DNA of 64,000 nucleotides from Pseudoalteromonas aliena SW19 (GTDB lineage: Bacteria > Pseudomonadota > Gammaproteobacteria > Enterobacterales > Alteromonadaceae): positions 372,001-436,000 of the forward strand of contig NZ_AQGU01000022.1 of the NCBI RefSeq assembly GCF_014905615.1, given 5' to 3'. Position numbers and translations under genes: made by a program. Each line of letters begins with the position of its first letter. Within the stretch, counting starts at the first letter, position 1. Below the pieces are notes generated by a model that was not told the DNA's origin, made no database searches, and was given only the letters and a program-made list of their open reading frames with translations. This document shows, piece after piece, positions 1 to 10,768 of the stretch.

Positions 1-1253
1 TAGCGACTTGCCAACATACTTAAAGACTCCCCTGGGCGCACTTTATGCTTAGTCGGATACTGCGACTTTAATTTGGCAAATAAAGAATCATCAGGTGGAT
101 TTTTTAAATAGTAAGTTTTAATCGCAGTAAATATCGCTTTAGCTAAACGCTCTTGATGATTCGCACTTTTAAGCAGTTTTTCTTCTCGTGGATTAGATAT
201 AAACCCTGTTTCCACCAAAATAGAAGGAATATCTGGCGATTTTAATACTGAAAAGCTCGCATGTTGTGGATCTTTTTTGTGCAGTTTCGCCACTTTGCGT
301 AACTCTTTTACCATCACTTCAGCCACGCTCAAACCTGTTTTCATTGAGTGATCCATCGACATATCAAGCAATGCTTGCGCTAAGTACTTTTCGTTAGCCG
401 CATCTTTCATTACATCGGCCGCACCACCTAATAGCTCTGAATGTTTTTCTTGATCCTCAATCCACTTACCAACTTCTGAGTTTGCTCGCCTGAGCGACAA
501 TACCCACACGGAGGCACCATTTGGACCTGGGCTTGAAAATGCATCTGCATGAATAGAAACAAAAAAGTCGGCTTTTTTCTCACGAGCACGATTTGTACGA
601 GTGTTGAGCTTTACAAAATAGTCGCCGCTTCGGACCATGCGCGAAATCATTCCTTGCTCAGAATCAATCATACGTTCTAAGCGTTTAGCGATTTGTAGTG
701 TGACCGTTTTTTCGTACGTGCCTGATGGACCGATGGAGCCAGGATCTTCGCCACCATGACCTGCGTCAATCGCAATAACAATATCGCGCTCTTGGCTTAA
801 CTGGCGATTTTTAGCCGCAATTTGTGTCGATGATGTAACAGCTGTACTTTTATTTTTACTATATAAATCAACAACTAATCTATTTTTATAAGGCCCAGTA
901 GGCGCAAGCGCAAATACCACAGGTTTCACTGCGGCATTTAACTCAAAAACTAACCGGACACTTTGTTTATTTTTTGGTTTTGAGTAGCGTAACTTACTTA
1001 CTATTTGGTGTTTTGGGGGGACACCTGGCAGTATTTTTAACTCGTTGGTGTTTTCTAAATCCACCACCAAACGACTAGGATTTTTTAGCATAAAATAACT
1101 AAAGTCGGGCTTGTCATTTAAATCAAACACCACACGCGTACTGTCTGGAGATGGCCATACACGTACGCTATTAATAGTATTTTTCGCCCACAGCGGCAGG
1201 CTTATGGTAATAACCATAAGGTAAATAAAGAGTTTAACTACAGCTCGACTCAT
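1..1253 (-). CDS. amiB: N-acetylmuramoyl-L-alanine amidase AmiB (C-terminus beyond window)
   Basis: Periplasmic zinc amidase that cleaves septal peptidoglycan between MurNAc and L-Ala during daughter-cell separation. The frame opens at an ATG at 1253 with a hydrophobic signal-like start (MSRAVVKLFIYLMVITISL). An AMIN-type targeting region follows (repeats of the RLVVDL kind), then an amidase_3 catalytic domain with the zinc motif AIDAGHGGEDPG, the SIHADAF segment and the catalytic Glu in ILVETGFISN. The last visible residues (KHKVRPGESLSMLA) begin a LysM repeat, which favours AmiB over AmiA/AmiC. The gene is open at the left edge. It sits 24 bp downstream of tsaE on the same strand, the common tsaE-amiB arrangement. 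Confidence 0.9.
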   Translation of the reverse strand, partial: MSRAVVKLFIYLMVITISLPLWAKNTINSVRVWPSPDSTRVVFDLNDKPDFSYFMLKNPSRLVVDLENTNELKILPGVPPKHQIVSKLRYSKPKNKQSVRLVFELNAAVKPVVFALAPTGPYKNRLVVDLYSKNKSTAVTSSTQIAAKNRQLSQERDIVIAIDAGHGGEDPGSIGPSGTYEKTVTLQIAKRLERMIDSEQGMISRMVRSGDYFVKLNTRTNRAREKKADFFVSIHADAFSSPGPNGASVWVLSLRRANSEVGKWIEDQEKHSELLGGAADVMKDAANEKYLAQALLDMSMDHSMKTGLSVAEVMVKELRKVAKLHKKDPQHASFSVLKSPDIPSILVETGFISNPREEKLLKSANHQERLAKAIFTAIKTYYLKNPPDDSLFAKLKSQYPTKHKVRPGESLSMLASR

Positions 1254-1277
1254 TTGATAATTACTGCCTTCACTATT

Positions 1278-1748
1278 TTATTGTTTTTTATTTAGTTTTT
1301 CGACAATTGCTATACCGCGATCACTCGCACTATTAATAACAATTTTACGTTCGTTACCCACATAGCTTAGGGTAATATCTAAATCAGGCACAGGAATAAA
1401 TTCGCCACCCTTCTCAGGCCATTCAACAACACAAATTGCATCTGCCGAAAAATAGTCTCGTATTCCCATGTATTCGAGCTCTTCTGGATCGCCTAAACGG
1501 TATAAATCAAAATGATAAACATTTGCTCGTTCAAGCTCATAAGGTTCTACTAATGTATATGTCGGACTTTTAACCTTACCTGCATGGCCAAAGCCTTGCA
1601 CAACGCCACGGGTAAAGGTTGTTTTACCAGCCCCTAAGTCGCCGTGTAAATAAATCACCGCACCTTGTTCTATAATAGCCGCAACTTGGTTTCCCATGGC
1701 GACTGTGGCTACTTCATCATTTAGGTGTGATTCAAAACTACGCGTCAT
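1278..1748 (-). CDS. tsaE: tRNA threonylcarbamoyladenosine biosynthesis ATPase TsaE
   Basis: P-loop ATPase that works with TsaB/TsaD to make t6A37 on ANN-decoding tRNAs in the cytoplasm. The 156-aa protein has the expected size. The Walker A motif GDLGAGKTTF is near residues 36-45, followed by the family signature VKSPTYTLVEPY and the FDLYRL and CVVEWPEKG segments. The ATG at 1748 is preceded by a purine-rich stretch. It reads toward amiB and probably shares its transcript. Confidence 0.93.
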   Translation of the reverse strand: MTRSFESHLNDEVATVAMGNQVAAIIEQGAVIYLHGDLGAGKTTFTRGVVQGFGHAGKVKSPTYTLVEPYELERANVYHFDLYRLGDPEELEYMGIRDYFSADAICVVEWPEKGGEFIPVPDLDITLSYVGNERKIVINSASDRGIAIVEKLNKKQ

Positions 1749-1833
1749 TACTACCTCAAAAATTCACTTAAAAGCGTATGTTTGCTAATCATACCAGAAT
1801 ATTTATTTAAGGCGATAAATTGCAGTTTCAGGC

Positions 1834-1858
1834 ATAAAAAAACCGGCCTAAGCCGGTT
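1834..1858 (-). terminator. Rho-independent terminator of the accBC operon
   Basis: A 7-bp stem AACCGGC/GCCGGTT (1841-1847 and 1852-1858) with a 4-nt loop is followed on the minus strand by a U-run (A-run at 1836-1842 on the plus strand). It lies 17 bp past the accC stop codon. Confidence 0.85.
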
Positions 1859-1874
1859 CTTTAAAACGCTAGAA

Positions 1875-3215
1875 TTATAATCCTAGTTTTTTCTCAAGAT
1901 AGTGGATGTTCGTACCACCATTTTGGAAGTTCTCATCTGCAAGAATTCTCTTATGCAGAGGAGTATTAGTTTTAATTCCGTCAATAACAAGTTCATTAAG
2001 TGCATTGCGCGCACGGGCAATGGCTACGTCACGGTTTTCACCGTAAGTAATTAACTTACCAATCATAGAATCGTAATGTGGTGGAACCGTGTAGTCAGCG
2101 TAAATATGGCTGTCCCAACGAATACCTAACCCACCAGCTGGATGAAAACGTGTAATTTTACCCGGTGACGGAATAAACGTTTCTGGATCTTCAGCATTAA
2201 TACGACACTCAATAGCATGACCGCGAATAACAACGTCGTCTTGAGTGAACGATAAAGGCTGACCCGCAGCAATCTTTAATTGTTCTTTGATTAAGTCGAT
2301 ACCAGTAACCATTTCAGTTACAGGGTGTTCAACCTGAATACGTGTATTCATTTCAATGAAGTAAAACTCGCCGTTTTCGTATAAAAACTCAAACGTACCT
2401 GCACCACGGTATCCAATTTCTATACATGCACGTGTACAGCGTTCACCAATAAATTTACGTGTTTCAGCTGTAATACCTGGCGCTGGCGCTTCTTCAACTA
2501 CTTTTTGGTGACGACGTTGCATTGAGCAATCACGTTCACCTAAATGTACTGCATTACCTTGGCCATCCGCTAATACTTGAACTTCAATATGACGTGGGTT
2601 TTCAAGGAATTTCTCCATGTAAACCATACCATTGCCAAAGAACTGCTTAGCTTCTTGCTGTGTTAAGGCTATTGAATCAATAAGTTCAGCTTCGCTGCGA
2701 ACAACGCGCATACCACGACCACCACCGCCACCAGCGGCTTTGATGATTACTGGGTAACCAATGCGTTTAGCAATTTGCATGTTGCGTTCTTTATCATCTG
2801 ATACCGGACCGTCAGATCCTGGCACACATGGAACGCCTGCTTTACGCATTGCTGCGATAGCAGATACTTTATCACCCATAAGGCGAATAGTGTCGCCTGT
2901 AGGACCGATAAATACAAAGCCACTTTGCTCAACTTGGTCGGCAAAATCGGCGTTTTCTGCAAGAAAACCGTAACCTGGATGAATAGCGACCGCATCAGTT
3001 ATTTCTGCCGCTGCAATAATGCGCGGAATATCTAAATAACTTTCAGTGGCTGCTGGTCTACCAATACAGATGGTTTCATCTGCAAGCAATACATGCTTAA
3101 GATCGCGATCCGCCGTTGAATGCACAGCAACCGTTTTGATCCCAAGCTCTTTGCAGGCGCGCAATATACGAAGTGCAATTTCACCTCGGTTTGCAATGAC
3201 TACTTTATCTAACAT
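1875..3215 (-). CDS. accC: Acetyl-CoA carboxylase biotin carboxylase subunit AccC
   Basis: Carboxylates the biotin of AccB using bicarbonate and ATP, the first half-reaction of malonyl-CoA synthesis for fatty acids. The 446-aa length matches the family. Visible motifs are the N-terminal [16 protein letters not shown], the ATP-grasp glycine-rich loop [32 protein letters not shown], the catalytic [15 protein letters not shown] and RINAEDP. It lies 26 bp downstream of accB in the usual accB-accC operon and ends at a hairpin terminator. Confidence 0.97.
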   Translation of the reverse strand: MLDKVVIANRGEIALRILRACKELGIKTVAVHSTADRDLKHVLLADETICIGRPAATESYLDIPRIIAAAEITDAVAIHPGYGFLAENADFADQVEQSGFVFIGPTGDTIRLMGDKVSAIAAMRKAGVPCVPGSDGPVSDDKERNMQIAKRIGYPVIIKAAGGGGGRGMRVVRSEAELIDSIALTQQEAKQFFGNGMVYMEKFLENPRHIEVQVLADGQGNAVHLGERDCSMQRRHQKVVEEAPAPGITAETRKFIGERCTRACIEIGYRGAGTFEFLYENGEFYFIEMNTRIQVEHPVTEMVTGIDLIKEQLKIAAGQPLSFTQDDVVIRGHAIECRINAEDPETFIPSPGKITRFHPAGGLGIRWDSHIYADYTVPPHYDSMIGKLITYGENRDVAIARARNALNELVIDGIKTNTPLHKRILADENFQNGGTNIHYLEKKLGL

Positions 3216-3241
3216 TAGAGTTGGCCTTTTACGTTACGCTA

Positions 3242-3697
3242 TTATTCAATTATGAATAGAGGTTGATCAAATTCAATTGGCTCGCCATTTTCAGCTAAAA
3301 TAGCTCTTACTGTACCTGCTTTGTCTGATTCAATTTGATTCATCATTTTCATAGCTTCGATGATACAAAGTGTATCGCCAACTTTAACTTGCTGACCTAC
3401 TTCTACATACGCTGGCGCTTCTGGAGAGGCCGCTGCATAAAAAGAGCCAACCATTGGTGATTTAACCTGATGACCCGTAGGTTCTGCTGGTGCTGCTTCA
3501 ACTGCAATAGGAGCCGCTGCAACTGGGGCTACTGGCGCTGGTGCATATTGCTGTGGAGCAAATTGCGGGTAACCTGGGCCTGCGCTCATATTGTTACGAT
3601 TAATACGTACTGATTCTTCACCTTCAGTAATTTCCAGCTCAGCGATACCTGATTCTTCTACTAATTCGATCAACTTCTTTATCTTGCGAATATCCAT
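3242..3697 (-). CDS. accB: Biotin carboxyl carrier protein of acetyl-CoA carboxylase AccB
   Basis: Carries the carboxybiotin between AccC and the carboxyltransferase. The 151-aa protein begins [17 protein letters not shown], typical of AccB. It continues through an Ala/Pro-rich flexible linker (about residues 40-72) into a biotinyl domain. The biotin-accepting lysine is in [10 protein letters not shown] near residue 117, and the thumb-containing part ([18 protein letters not shown]) precedes it. The gene is first or second in an aroQ-accB-accC run. Confidence 0.97.
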   Translation of the reverse strand: MDIRKIKKLIELVEESGIAELEITEGEESVRINRNNMSAGPGYPQFAPQQYAPAPVAPVAAAPIAVEAAPAEPTGHQVKSPMVGSFYAAASPEAPAYVEVGQQVKVGDTLCIIEAMKMMNQIESDKAGTVRAILAENGEPIEFDQPLFIIE

Positions 3698-3738
3698 TAC
3701 ACGACCCGCCTATTAGTTAGTTTGTGTGTTAATTTAAA

Positions 3739-4191
3739 TTAAATTGTATTTTGCAACCGGTTAACTGCTGCATTTAATGCTGCGTGATAACCCATTGCGC
3801 CTAATCCACATACCACGCCCTGTGCCACATCAGAAAAATACGAATGATGGCGAAACGCTTCACGTGCGTGCACATTACTTAAATGCACCTCAAAAAACGG
3901 AATATCAACACTTAACAGTGCATCACGTAATGCGACGCTAGTATGCGTAAATGCAGCTGGGTTAATTATTATGCAATCAACCGCTTGCCAAGCATCGTGT
4001 ATTCGTTCAATGAGTGCTTGCTCACTATTACTTTGAAAATGCGTTAACTTAACATCTAGACTATCAGCTGCACTGGTTAGTTCGTTCATAATCTCACTGA
4101 GCGTCTGAAAACCGTATTTATCCGGTTCACGTTTGCCCAGCATGTTTAAATTTGGACCATTTATAACTAAAAGGTTAAATTTTGCAGTCAT
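3739..4191 (-). CDS. aroQ: Type II 3-dehydroquinate dehydratase AroQ
   Basis: Catalyses dehydration of 3-dehydroquinate to 3-dehydroshikimate in the shikimate pathway. The 150-aa dodecameric-type enzyme shows [21 protein letters not shown] at the start. The active-site segment [19 protein letters not shown] and the [21 protein letters not shown] block with catalytic His follow. It lies 41 bp upstream of accB on the same strand, an arrangement common in gammaproteobacteria. Confidence 0.96.
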   Translation of the reverse strand: MTAKFNLLVINGPNLNMLGKREPDKYGFQTLSEIMNELTSAADSLDVKLTHFQSNSEQALIERIHDAWQAVDCIIINPAAFTHTSVALRDALLSVDIPFFEVHLSNVHAREAFRHHSYFSDVAQGVVCGLGAMGYHAALNAAVNRLQNTI

Positions 4192-4383
4192 AATACGCGA
4201 TATATCCTATAAGTAATGAGTTAAGCGGTTACTAACTAATTTTTCACTTTTAAGTAAGTAAAAAAAGTAATGTAGCAACAATTTCTCACGTTAACCAACT
4301 ATTATAGTGATTTCGACGTAAATAGCAGCAAAATACTGGTCTAATCAGTGCTATAGGAATAAATCAGGAAGGAAATCAGAATC

Positions 4384-4408
4384 CGCCACTTGATTAAATC
4401 AAGTGGCG
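4384..4408 (-). terminator. Strong hairpin after dsbD
   Basis: A 12-bp perfect inverted repeat (CGCCACTTGATT / AATCAAGTGGCG) with a 1-nt centre starts 11 bp past the dsbD stop. There is no clear U-run, so it may be a 3'-end stabiliser or a Rho-dependent end rather than an intrinsic terminator. Confidence 0.5.
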
Positions 4409-4419
4409 TTATTGCACTA

Positions 4420-6255
4420 TTATTGTGCGCTAGCGCGCACTGTAGCGAGGTGTTTAGCAAAATCCTCAGCATTTAAAAAGCCCGTTACACGTTGTGTACT
4501 TAGCTCTTTACCTTGGGTGTTAAAAAACAAAATACTCGGTAAACCGAACACCGTGTACTCTTCCATTAGCTCAATTGTTTTATTATCACTTTCAGTTAAG
4601 TCAATTTGAATAAGCTGATAATGGCTAAACTCACTTTGCACTTTGGCATCTGGAAAGGTGTAATGCTCAAACTCTTTACACGCCACACACCAATCGGCAT
4701 ATAAATCGACCATAACCATTCGACCTTCGTCGTTTGCTTGTGCAACTGCTTCTTTTAATTCTGCTAAATCAGCAACCTGTTTAAACTCATTATTTTGTGA
4801 GCTTACCTGTACTGTTTGTACTTGTACTGGCCAAAAGTAGTTTTTAGTTAACGTAAAGCCTGTAATAACTAATAGAGTTGCAGCAAACCATAATGCAGTT
4901 TTGAACTTGCTTTGTGTTTGGCTACTTTGCCAATGATGTAAGTACAGTGCTGTTGCTAATGCAAGCACACCTGCCATTAATAATATAATGTCAGCGCTGA
5001 TTAGTCGCTCAAGTAATATAAGCGGCACTATTAACATTACAAAACCAAATAAGGTTTTAACTTGCTCCATCCAACCACCCGCTTTAGGCAGCAATTTACC
5101 GCCAGATGTACCGAGTAATAACAATGGTAATCCCATACCCAAACTGAGCACGTACAGCGTTAAACCACCTACTAGGTAATCGCCACTTTGCGCTACAAAT
5201 AACAGTGCAGCCGACAGTGGCGCCGTAGTGCAAGGTGATGCAATCAATCCCGAAAGTATACCCATTAAAAATACGCCAACATAGTTGCCGCCTTTTTGAT
5301 TATTACTTACCTGAGTGAGTTTATTCATCATACTGCTTGGCAGTTTTATTTCGTACCAGCCAAACATCGACATAGCCAATAATACAAACAATAAACTAAA
5401 GCTGATTAACACAAATGGATGCTGTAAATATCCCTGCACTTGCCCACCAAGAACAGCAACAACTAAACCAAGCGCTGCATAGGTAACTGCCATGCCTTGT
5501 ATATATACAAACGATAACGCAAATGCTTTTTTAGTTGAAAGGTTTTGCTGACCCGCAATTAAGCTCGACAAAATAGGGAACATTGGAAATACGCACGGCG
5601 TAAAAGCAAGGCCAACACCAACGACAAAAAATATGAGTAAATTAGTTATTAAGCTCTGACTTGCTAATTGCTCAGTAAAAGTAAGTTCTTTTTCGGTATC
5701 ACCAGAATTTGTTGTAGGTTCAGTGGCAGGCTCATTGAGTGCTGCAAACGTACTTTGCGCTGTTGCGGCTTCACCAGAAGCGCTATTTCGATCTACATTT
5801 TTGACCTGTGCGCCACTAATTACACTAAGTGGAATGCTAATAACTTCTGGCGGATAACAAAGCCCGGCTTTAGCACAGCCTTGGTAACGCACTTTAACTA
5901 CGGCACCGTCGGTAACATTACTTAATTTACTTATTACACTTACAGCGTTAAAAAAGACTGCTGTTTTACCAAAAAATTCATCTTCAATAATTTCGCCACT
6001 ACCAGAGTCACCCACTTGAATGTTTGCGCCTTTGGCAATGATTTCTATTTTCTTTTTATACAGGTAATAATCTGGTGCTATATCCCAGCCCACAAACAAG
6101 GTATTGCCTTGCTGGTCGAAATCAAATACAAACGCTTTCTCTACAGGCAAAAAAGTATGTTGAGGAGGTCCTAATAAATTACCAAGCACATTATTAGTCG
6201 CAGCCTTTACAGGCACAACTAATAAAGTTACCAACAATAAAAAGAAAAAACGCAT
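4420..6255 (-). CDS. dsbD: Thiol:disulfide interchange protein DsbD
   Basis: Inner-membrane reductant carrier that passes electrons from cytoplasmic thioredoxin to periplasmic DsbC/DsbG and CcmG. The 611-aa protein has the three expected parts. First is a signal peptide plus an N-terminal periplasmic domain with paired cysteines (YQGCAKAGLCYPP). Second is a central multi-TM domain with FTPCVFPMFPIL and ASPCTTAPL, the two membrane cysteines. Third is a C-terminal thioredoxin-fold domain with the CxxC in ADWCVACKEFE. Its ATG overlaps the cutA stop codon by one base, so the two are co-transcribed, the usual cutA-dsbD pair. Confidence 0.96.
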   Translation of the reverse strand: MRFFFLLLVTLLVVPVKAATNNVLGNLLGPPQHTFLPVEKAFVFDFDQQGNTLFVGWDIAPDYYLYKKKIEIIAKGANIQVGDSGSGEIIEDEFFGKTAVFFNAVSVISKLSNVTDGAVVKVRYQGCAKAGLCYPPEVISIPLSVISGAQVKNVDRNSASGEAATAQSTFAALNEPATEPTTNSGDTEKELTFTEQLASQSLITNLLIFFVVGVGLAFTPCVFPMFPILSSLIAGQQNLSTKKAFALSFVYIQGMAVTYAALGLVVAVLGGQVQGYLQHPFVLISFSLLFVLLAMSMFGWYEIKLPSSMMNKLTQVSNNQKGGNYVGVFLMGILSGLIASPCTTAPLSAALLFVAQSGDYLVGGLTLYVLSLGMGLPLLLLGTSGGKLLPKAGGWMEQVKTLFGFVMLIVPLILLERLISADIILLMAGVLALATALYLHHWQSSQTQSKFKTALWFAATLLVITGFTLTKNYFWPVQVQTVQVSSQNNEFKQVADLAELKEAVAQANDEGRMVMVDLYADWCVACKEFEHYTFPDAKVQSEFSHYQLIQIDLTESDNKTIELMEEYTVFGLPSILFFNTQGKELSTQRVTGFLNAEDFAKHLATVRASAQ

Positions 6256-6575
6256 TAATTTAATACCTCATCCATCCAATTAAAATAGGCTAAGTTTCCG
6301 GTTGCAACATCAATAACTTGTATCTCTGGCACTTCGTAACTGTGCATTGCTTTTATGGTTAAAAACACATCGTTCATCTTGTCTGATTTCGTTTTTATAA
6401 GTAATTTAGCTTCTATTGCTTCTGCTATTTCACCTTCCCACATATAAATAGCTCCCACATTAGGTAAGATATTTACGCAAGCAGCGAGTTTTTTCTCTAC
6501 TAACGCCCTTGCGAGCATACGTGCCTCGGCTTCGTCTTTGCAGGTCGTAAAAATCAGTTTAAATTGCGTAGTCAT
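6255..6575 (-). CDS. cutA: Divalent cation tolerance protein CutA
   Basis: Small trimeric PII-like protein linked genetically to copper tolerance; its biochemical role is still uncertain. The 106-aa protein shows the family pattern: TTCKDEAEARMLARALVEKKLAACVNI, then YMWEGEI, then the AMHSYEVPEI motif near residues 78-87. It directly precedes dsbD and overlaps it by one base. Confidence 0.93.
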   Translation of the reverse strand: MTTQFKLIFTTCKDEAEARMLARALVEKKLAACVNILPNVGAIYMWEGEIAEAIEAKLLIKTKSDKMNDVFLTIKAMHSYEVPEIQVIDVATGNLAYFNWMDEVLN

Positions 6576-6752
6576 TATGAACCTTACTTATTTGACAGTG
6601 TCTAGCTTCATAGTATCTGATAGAGGGTACAATGTGTAGACGCTAAAATAACAGTAAAATAACTATAGCGATGCCCTAACCTTGAAAAGAGACCTCGTCA
6701 CCCTCATTTATATTTCATCAACTCTTTTGAGTGTCATTATTTAGAGAGCGTT

Positions 6753-7229
6753 ATGTTTAGATTTTTATTTGTGTTGTTTATCATCATCCCTATTATCGAA
6801 ATCGCCTTACTGATTCAAGTAAGCGACGTAATTGGCGGATTTGCAACAATTGCACTGGTTGTTATTACCGCTATTTTAGGTGCCAAAATGGTGAAGACAC
6901 AAGGCATGGGCGCATTGCAGAATGTGCAAACGCAAATGGCGCAAGGGCAAATGCCAGCTAAAGAATTATTTACCGGAATATGCGTTGTAATTGCGGGCGT
7001 ATTATTACTTACCCCAGGCATTATGACTGACGTATTTGGACTACTATTACTAACCCCTGCTATTCGTAACAAATTGGCTGCAGGCCTTGCTAGCCAAGCA
7101 ACTGTTAGAATGAGCGCAAGTATGAAACAAGGGCCGTCGCCATTTGCTCAACAACCGCATTCAACACGTGAACAGCAGCAAATGGACCAGCCAACAACTA
7201 TTGATGGTGAATATGAGCGAAAAGATTAA
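6753..7229 (+). CDS. fxsA: FxsA family membrane protein
   Basis: Inner-membrane protein; E. coli FxsA relieves exclusion of phage T7 by F plasmid when overproduced, but the normal function is unknown. The 158-aa protein starts MFRFLFVLFIIIPIIEIALL and has further hydrophobic segments (GFATIALVVITAILG, GICVVIAGVLLLTPG). A hydrophilic Gln-rich tail ends it. It is placed just upstream of groESL and divergent from cutA, as in many gammaproteobacteria. Confidence 0.88.
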   Translation: MFRFLFVLFIIIPIIEIALLIQVSDVIGGFATIALVVITAILGAKMVKTQGMGALQNVQTQMAQGQMPAKELFTGICVVIAGVLLLTPGIMTDVFGLLLLTPAIRNKLAAGLASQATVRMSASMKQGPSPFAQQPHSTREQQQMDQPTTIDGEYERKD

Positions 7230-7247
7230 AAATTTATCGTTTTTTCT

Positions 7248-7275
7248 CTTGGAATTTTTCACTCTACCCCCATTA
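7248..7275 (+). promoter_or_regulatory. Sigma-32 heat-shock promoter of groESL
   Basis: CTTGGAA at 7248-7254, a 13-bp spacer, then CCCCATTA at 7268-7275. This is very close to the sigma-32 consensus CTTGAAA-N13/14-CCCCATNT. It ends 63 bp before the groES start. No CIRCE-type inverted repeat is seen, so control by RpoH rather than HrcA is inferred. Confidence 0.88.
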
Positions 7276-7338
7276 ATGAATGCAAATTAGAAAAGCTTTT
7301 TTCTGTACTGTTCAGAAACTGTTAGGAGAACTAAAAAC

Positions 7339-7626
7339 ATGAACATTCGTCCTTTACAAGATCGCGTAATCGTTAAACGTCTAGAAGAAGAAACAAAATC
7401 TGCTGGCGGTATTGTATTAACTGGCTCTGCAGCTGAGAAGTCAACTCGCGGAGAAGTTATAGCCGTAGGTAATGGTCGCGTTTTAGAAAACGGTGACGTG
7501 AGAGCGTTAGAAGTTAAAGCCGGTGACACTGTGTTATTTGGCTCATATGTTGAAAAAGTTGAAAAGATCGAAGGTCAAGAGTACCTGATCATGCGTGAAG
7601 ATAATATTTTAGGCATTGTAGGCTAA
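7339..7626 (+). CDS. groES: Co-chaperonin GroES
   Basis: Heptameric lid of the GroEL folding chamber. The 95-aa protein has the classic [21 protein letters not shown] start, the mobile-loop segment [20 protein letters not shown] and the end [15 protein letters not shown]. An AGGAG ribosome-binding site precedes the ATG. It lies 48 bp upstream of groEL in a bicistronic heat-shock operon. Confidence 0.98.
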   Translation: MNIRPLQDRVIVKRLEEETKSAGGIVLTGSAAEKSTRGEVIAVGNGRVLENGDVRALEVKAGDTVLFGSYVEKVEKIEGQEYLIMREDNILGIVG

Positions 7627-7671
7627 ACCTACTTTTCGTTTATAAACATTTAAGAATTTAGAGGAATTTAA

Positions 7672-9321
<1,650 letters not shown>

Positions 9322-9346
9322 TCATCCCCTAAACACCTAGCTCAAA

Positions 9347-9374
9347 TAAAAACCCAGCTTCGGCTGGGTTTTTA
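9347..9374 (+). terminator. groESL terminator
   Basis: Stem AACCCAGC/GCTGGGTT (9351-9358 and 9363-9370) closed by a stable TTCG tetraloop and followed by TTTTA; A-run on the other side, so it may work in both directions. Confidence 0.92.
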
Positions 9375-9514
9375 GCTATTGGGCACAAATAAAGTAAAAG
9401 CCACAGGTGTGGCTAATTAATAAAATGACTTCGCGTATCCCTTTGCTTCTTAAATGCATGCCAAGCCATACTCAGAGTTAATTTTATTTATTAAAAATTA
9501 TTAAGGATATTAAG

Positions 9515-9928
9515 ATGAATAAAAAACCTGAACTAATCATCTCATCACTCGATGCAGATAGATTGTATGACTTAATGGAATCACTACCTACAGGTAGCTT
9601 TGCTAATAAAGAAGAATTGGAAGCTGAACTGGCACGAGCAACAATAGTCGAACCTAAAAATATGCCATCGTCAGTCGTAACGATGAACTCAACTGTAAAC
9701 TTTATTGTTGAGTCTTCTAAAGAAGAATTTACGTTAACCTTGGTGTATCCAAAGAACAGTGACTCTAGCGGCGATAAAATATCGATATTATCACCTGTGG
9801 GTAGCGCATTACTTGGGCTAAACCAAGGCGATGAAATTGAGTGGCCTAAACCGAGTGGCGGCTTAATAAAGGTAAAAATAAAAGAAGTAACCTATCAACC
9901 AGAACGTGCTGGTGAATTACACAGATAA
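9515..9928 (+). CDS. rnk: Rnk-type nucleoside diphosphate kinase regulator / GreA-GreB-family factor
   Basis: Rnk binds RNA polymerase through the secondary channel and was named as a regulator of nucleoside diphosphate kinase. The 137-aa protein has the short N-terminal coiled segment (MNKKPELIISSLDADRLYDLM) and the FKBP-like GreA/GreB C-terminal fold (FTLTLVYPKN, ISILSPVGSALLGL, GDEIEWPKPSG). AAGGAT precedes the ATG. The 3' third of this gene is found again at 19319-19431 beyond the accessory island. Confidence 0.85.
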   Translation: MNKKPELIISSLDADRLYDLMESLPTGSFANKEELEAELARATIVEPKNMPSSVVTMNSTVNFIVESSKEEFTLTLVYPKNSDSSGDKISILSPVGSALLGLNQGDEIEWPKPSGGLIKVKIKEVTYQPERAGELHR

Positions 9929-9967
9929 ACACTTTATGCACTTAGCGCTAAAACTCGACTTAAAGTA

Positions 9968-9993
9968 AACCCAGCCTCGGCTGGGTTTTGCTT
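9968..9993 (+). terminator. rnk terminator
   Basis: Stem AACCCAGC/GCTGGGTT (9968-9975 and 9980-9987) with loop CTCG, followed by a T-rich tail. The stem is the same as that of the groESL terminator. Confidence 0.85.
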
Positions 9994-10083
9994 TTTATTA
10001 TAAAGCAGATTGATACTGTTTAATTTATACCTATAACTAAGTTACATACTGCGGGCATATACCCTGCGTAATCGCTTACTAAA

Positions 10084-10278
10084 CAACCTGAACTCTGGAT
10101 AATAAATCTATCTCAAGCAGCTATTTTCAGCGCTCACTGCGTTGAATTTACTTGCAATAGGCCAGCTATTGACGCGTAAGTTCGTCTTGTTTTCACTGAA
10201 AATTTCTGGCTAGAGAAAATAAATTTAAATATCACTATAATTCAATACGTTGGTAAATCTCTTAACCAGAGTTCAGGT
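10084..10278. mobile_element. 195-bp MITE-like element with near-perfect terminal inverted repeats
   Basis: Ends carry a perfect 14-bp inverted repeat, AACCTGAACTCTGG (10085-10098) and CCAGAGTTCAGGTT (10266-10279). TAAA flanks both sides (10080-10083 and 10279-10282) and is the likely 4-bp target duplication. No coding capacity. Internal inverted repeats (for example ACTTGCAATAG against CTATTGACGCGTAAGT around 10150-10184) predict a highly folded transcript. The paralogous sequence at about 19540-19555 lacks the element, which shows an insertion. Confidence 0.82.
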
Positions 10279-10327
10279 TAAATATGATAAAAAGCACATT
10301 TATTTAATAGTACGGAGTAAACCAAAT

Positions 10328-10759
10328 ATGGCTAACGTTCAACAGCATATAAGCAGTATTGCATTAGTTGTTAAGGACTACGACGAGGCAATTGAGTTTT
10401 ATACCCAAAAGCTCAACTTTGAGTTAGTCGAGGATACTGATTTAGGAGAGGGTAAACGCTGGGTGTTAATTTCACCTCCTAACTCGAACGGGGCTTGTTC
10501 AAATGGGACTAATTCGAGCAGGACTAATTTACTGCTTGCTAAAGCCACAACACCTGAACAGATTAGCGCTATTGGTAATCAAACGGGTGGTCGCGTGTTT
10601 TTATTTTTGCATACCAATGACTTTTGGAGAGATTATAATTTAATGCTTTCTAAAGGCGTTACATTTAACGAAGAGCCTAGAGTAGAACCCTATGGCACCG
10701 TAGTGGTTTTTGAAGACCTATATGGTACAAAATGGGATTTATTACAGCTTAATAATTAG
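10328..10759 (+). CDS. VOC-fold (glyoxalase/bleomycin-resistance) protein
   Basis: Small cytoplasmic metal-binding beta-alpha-beta protein; the substrate is not known. The start at 10328 is chosen because TACGGAG lies 10 bp upstream and because MANVQQHISSIALVVKDYDEAIEFY is the usual VOC N-terminus; the in-frame start at 10250 would lie inside the MITE. The 143-aa protein shows paired VOC half-motifs: ALVVKDYDEAIEFYTQKLNFELVED and the C-terminal VEPYGTVVVFEDLYGTKWDL, which carries the metal-binding Glu. The insert at residues 60-75 is Asn/Ser-rich. A same-length copy lies at 19592-20023. Confidence 0.83.
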   Translation: MANVQQHISSIALVVKDYDEAIEFYTQKLNFELVEDTDLGEGKRWVLISPPNSNGACSNGTNSSRTNLLLAKATTPEQISAIGNQTGGRVFLFLHTNDFWRDYNLMLSKGVTFNEEPRVEPYGTVVVFEDLYGTKWDLLQLNN

Positions 10760-10768
10760 TGAGATAAA

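Noticed and set aside
9399-9414. Palindrome AGCCACAGG/TGTGGCT after groEL as an operator
   Set aside because: The loop is only 2 nt and no regulator or promoter is associated; left as unexplained.
10250-10327. Longer N-terminus for the VOC gene
   Set aside because: It would begin inside the MITE and has no ribosome-binding site; the ATG at 10328 has one and gives the family's normal start.
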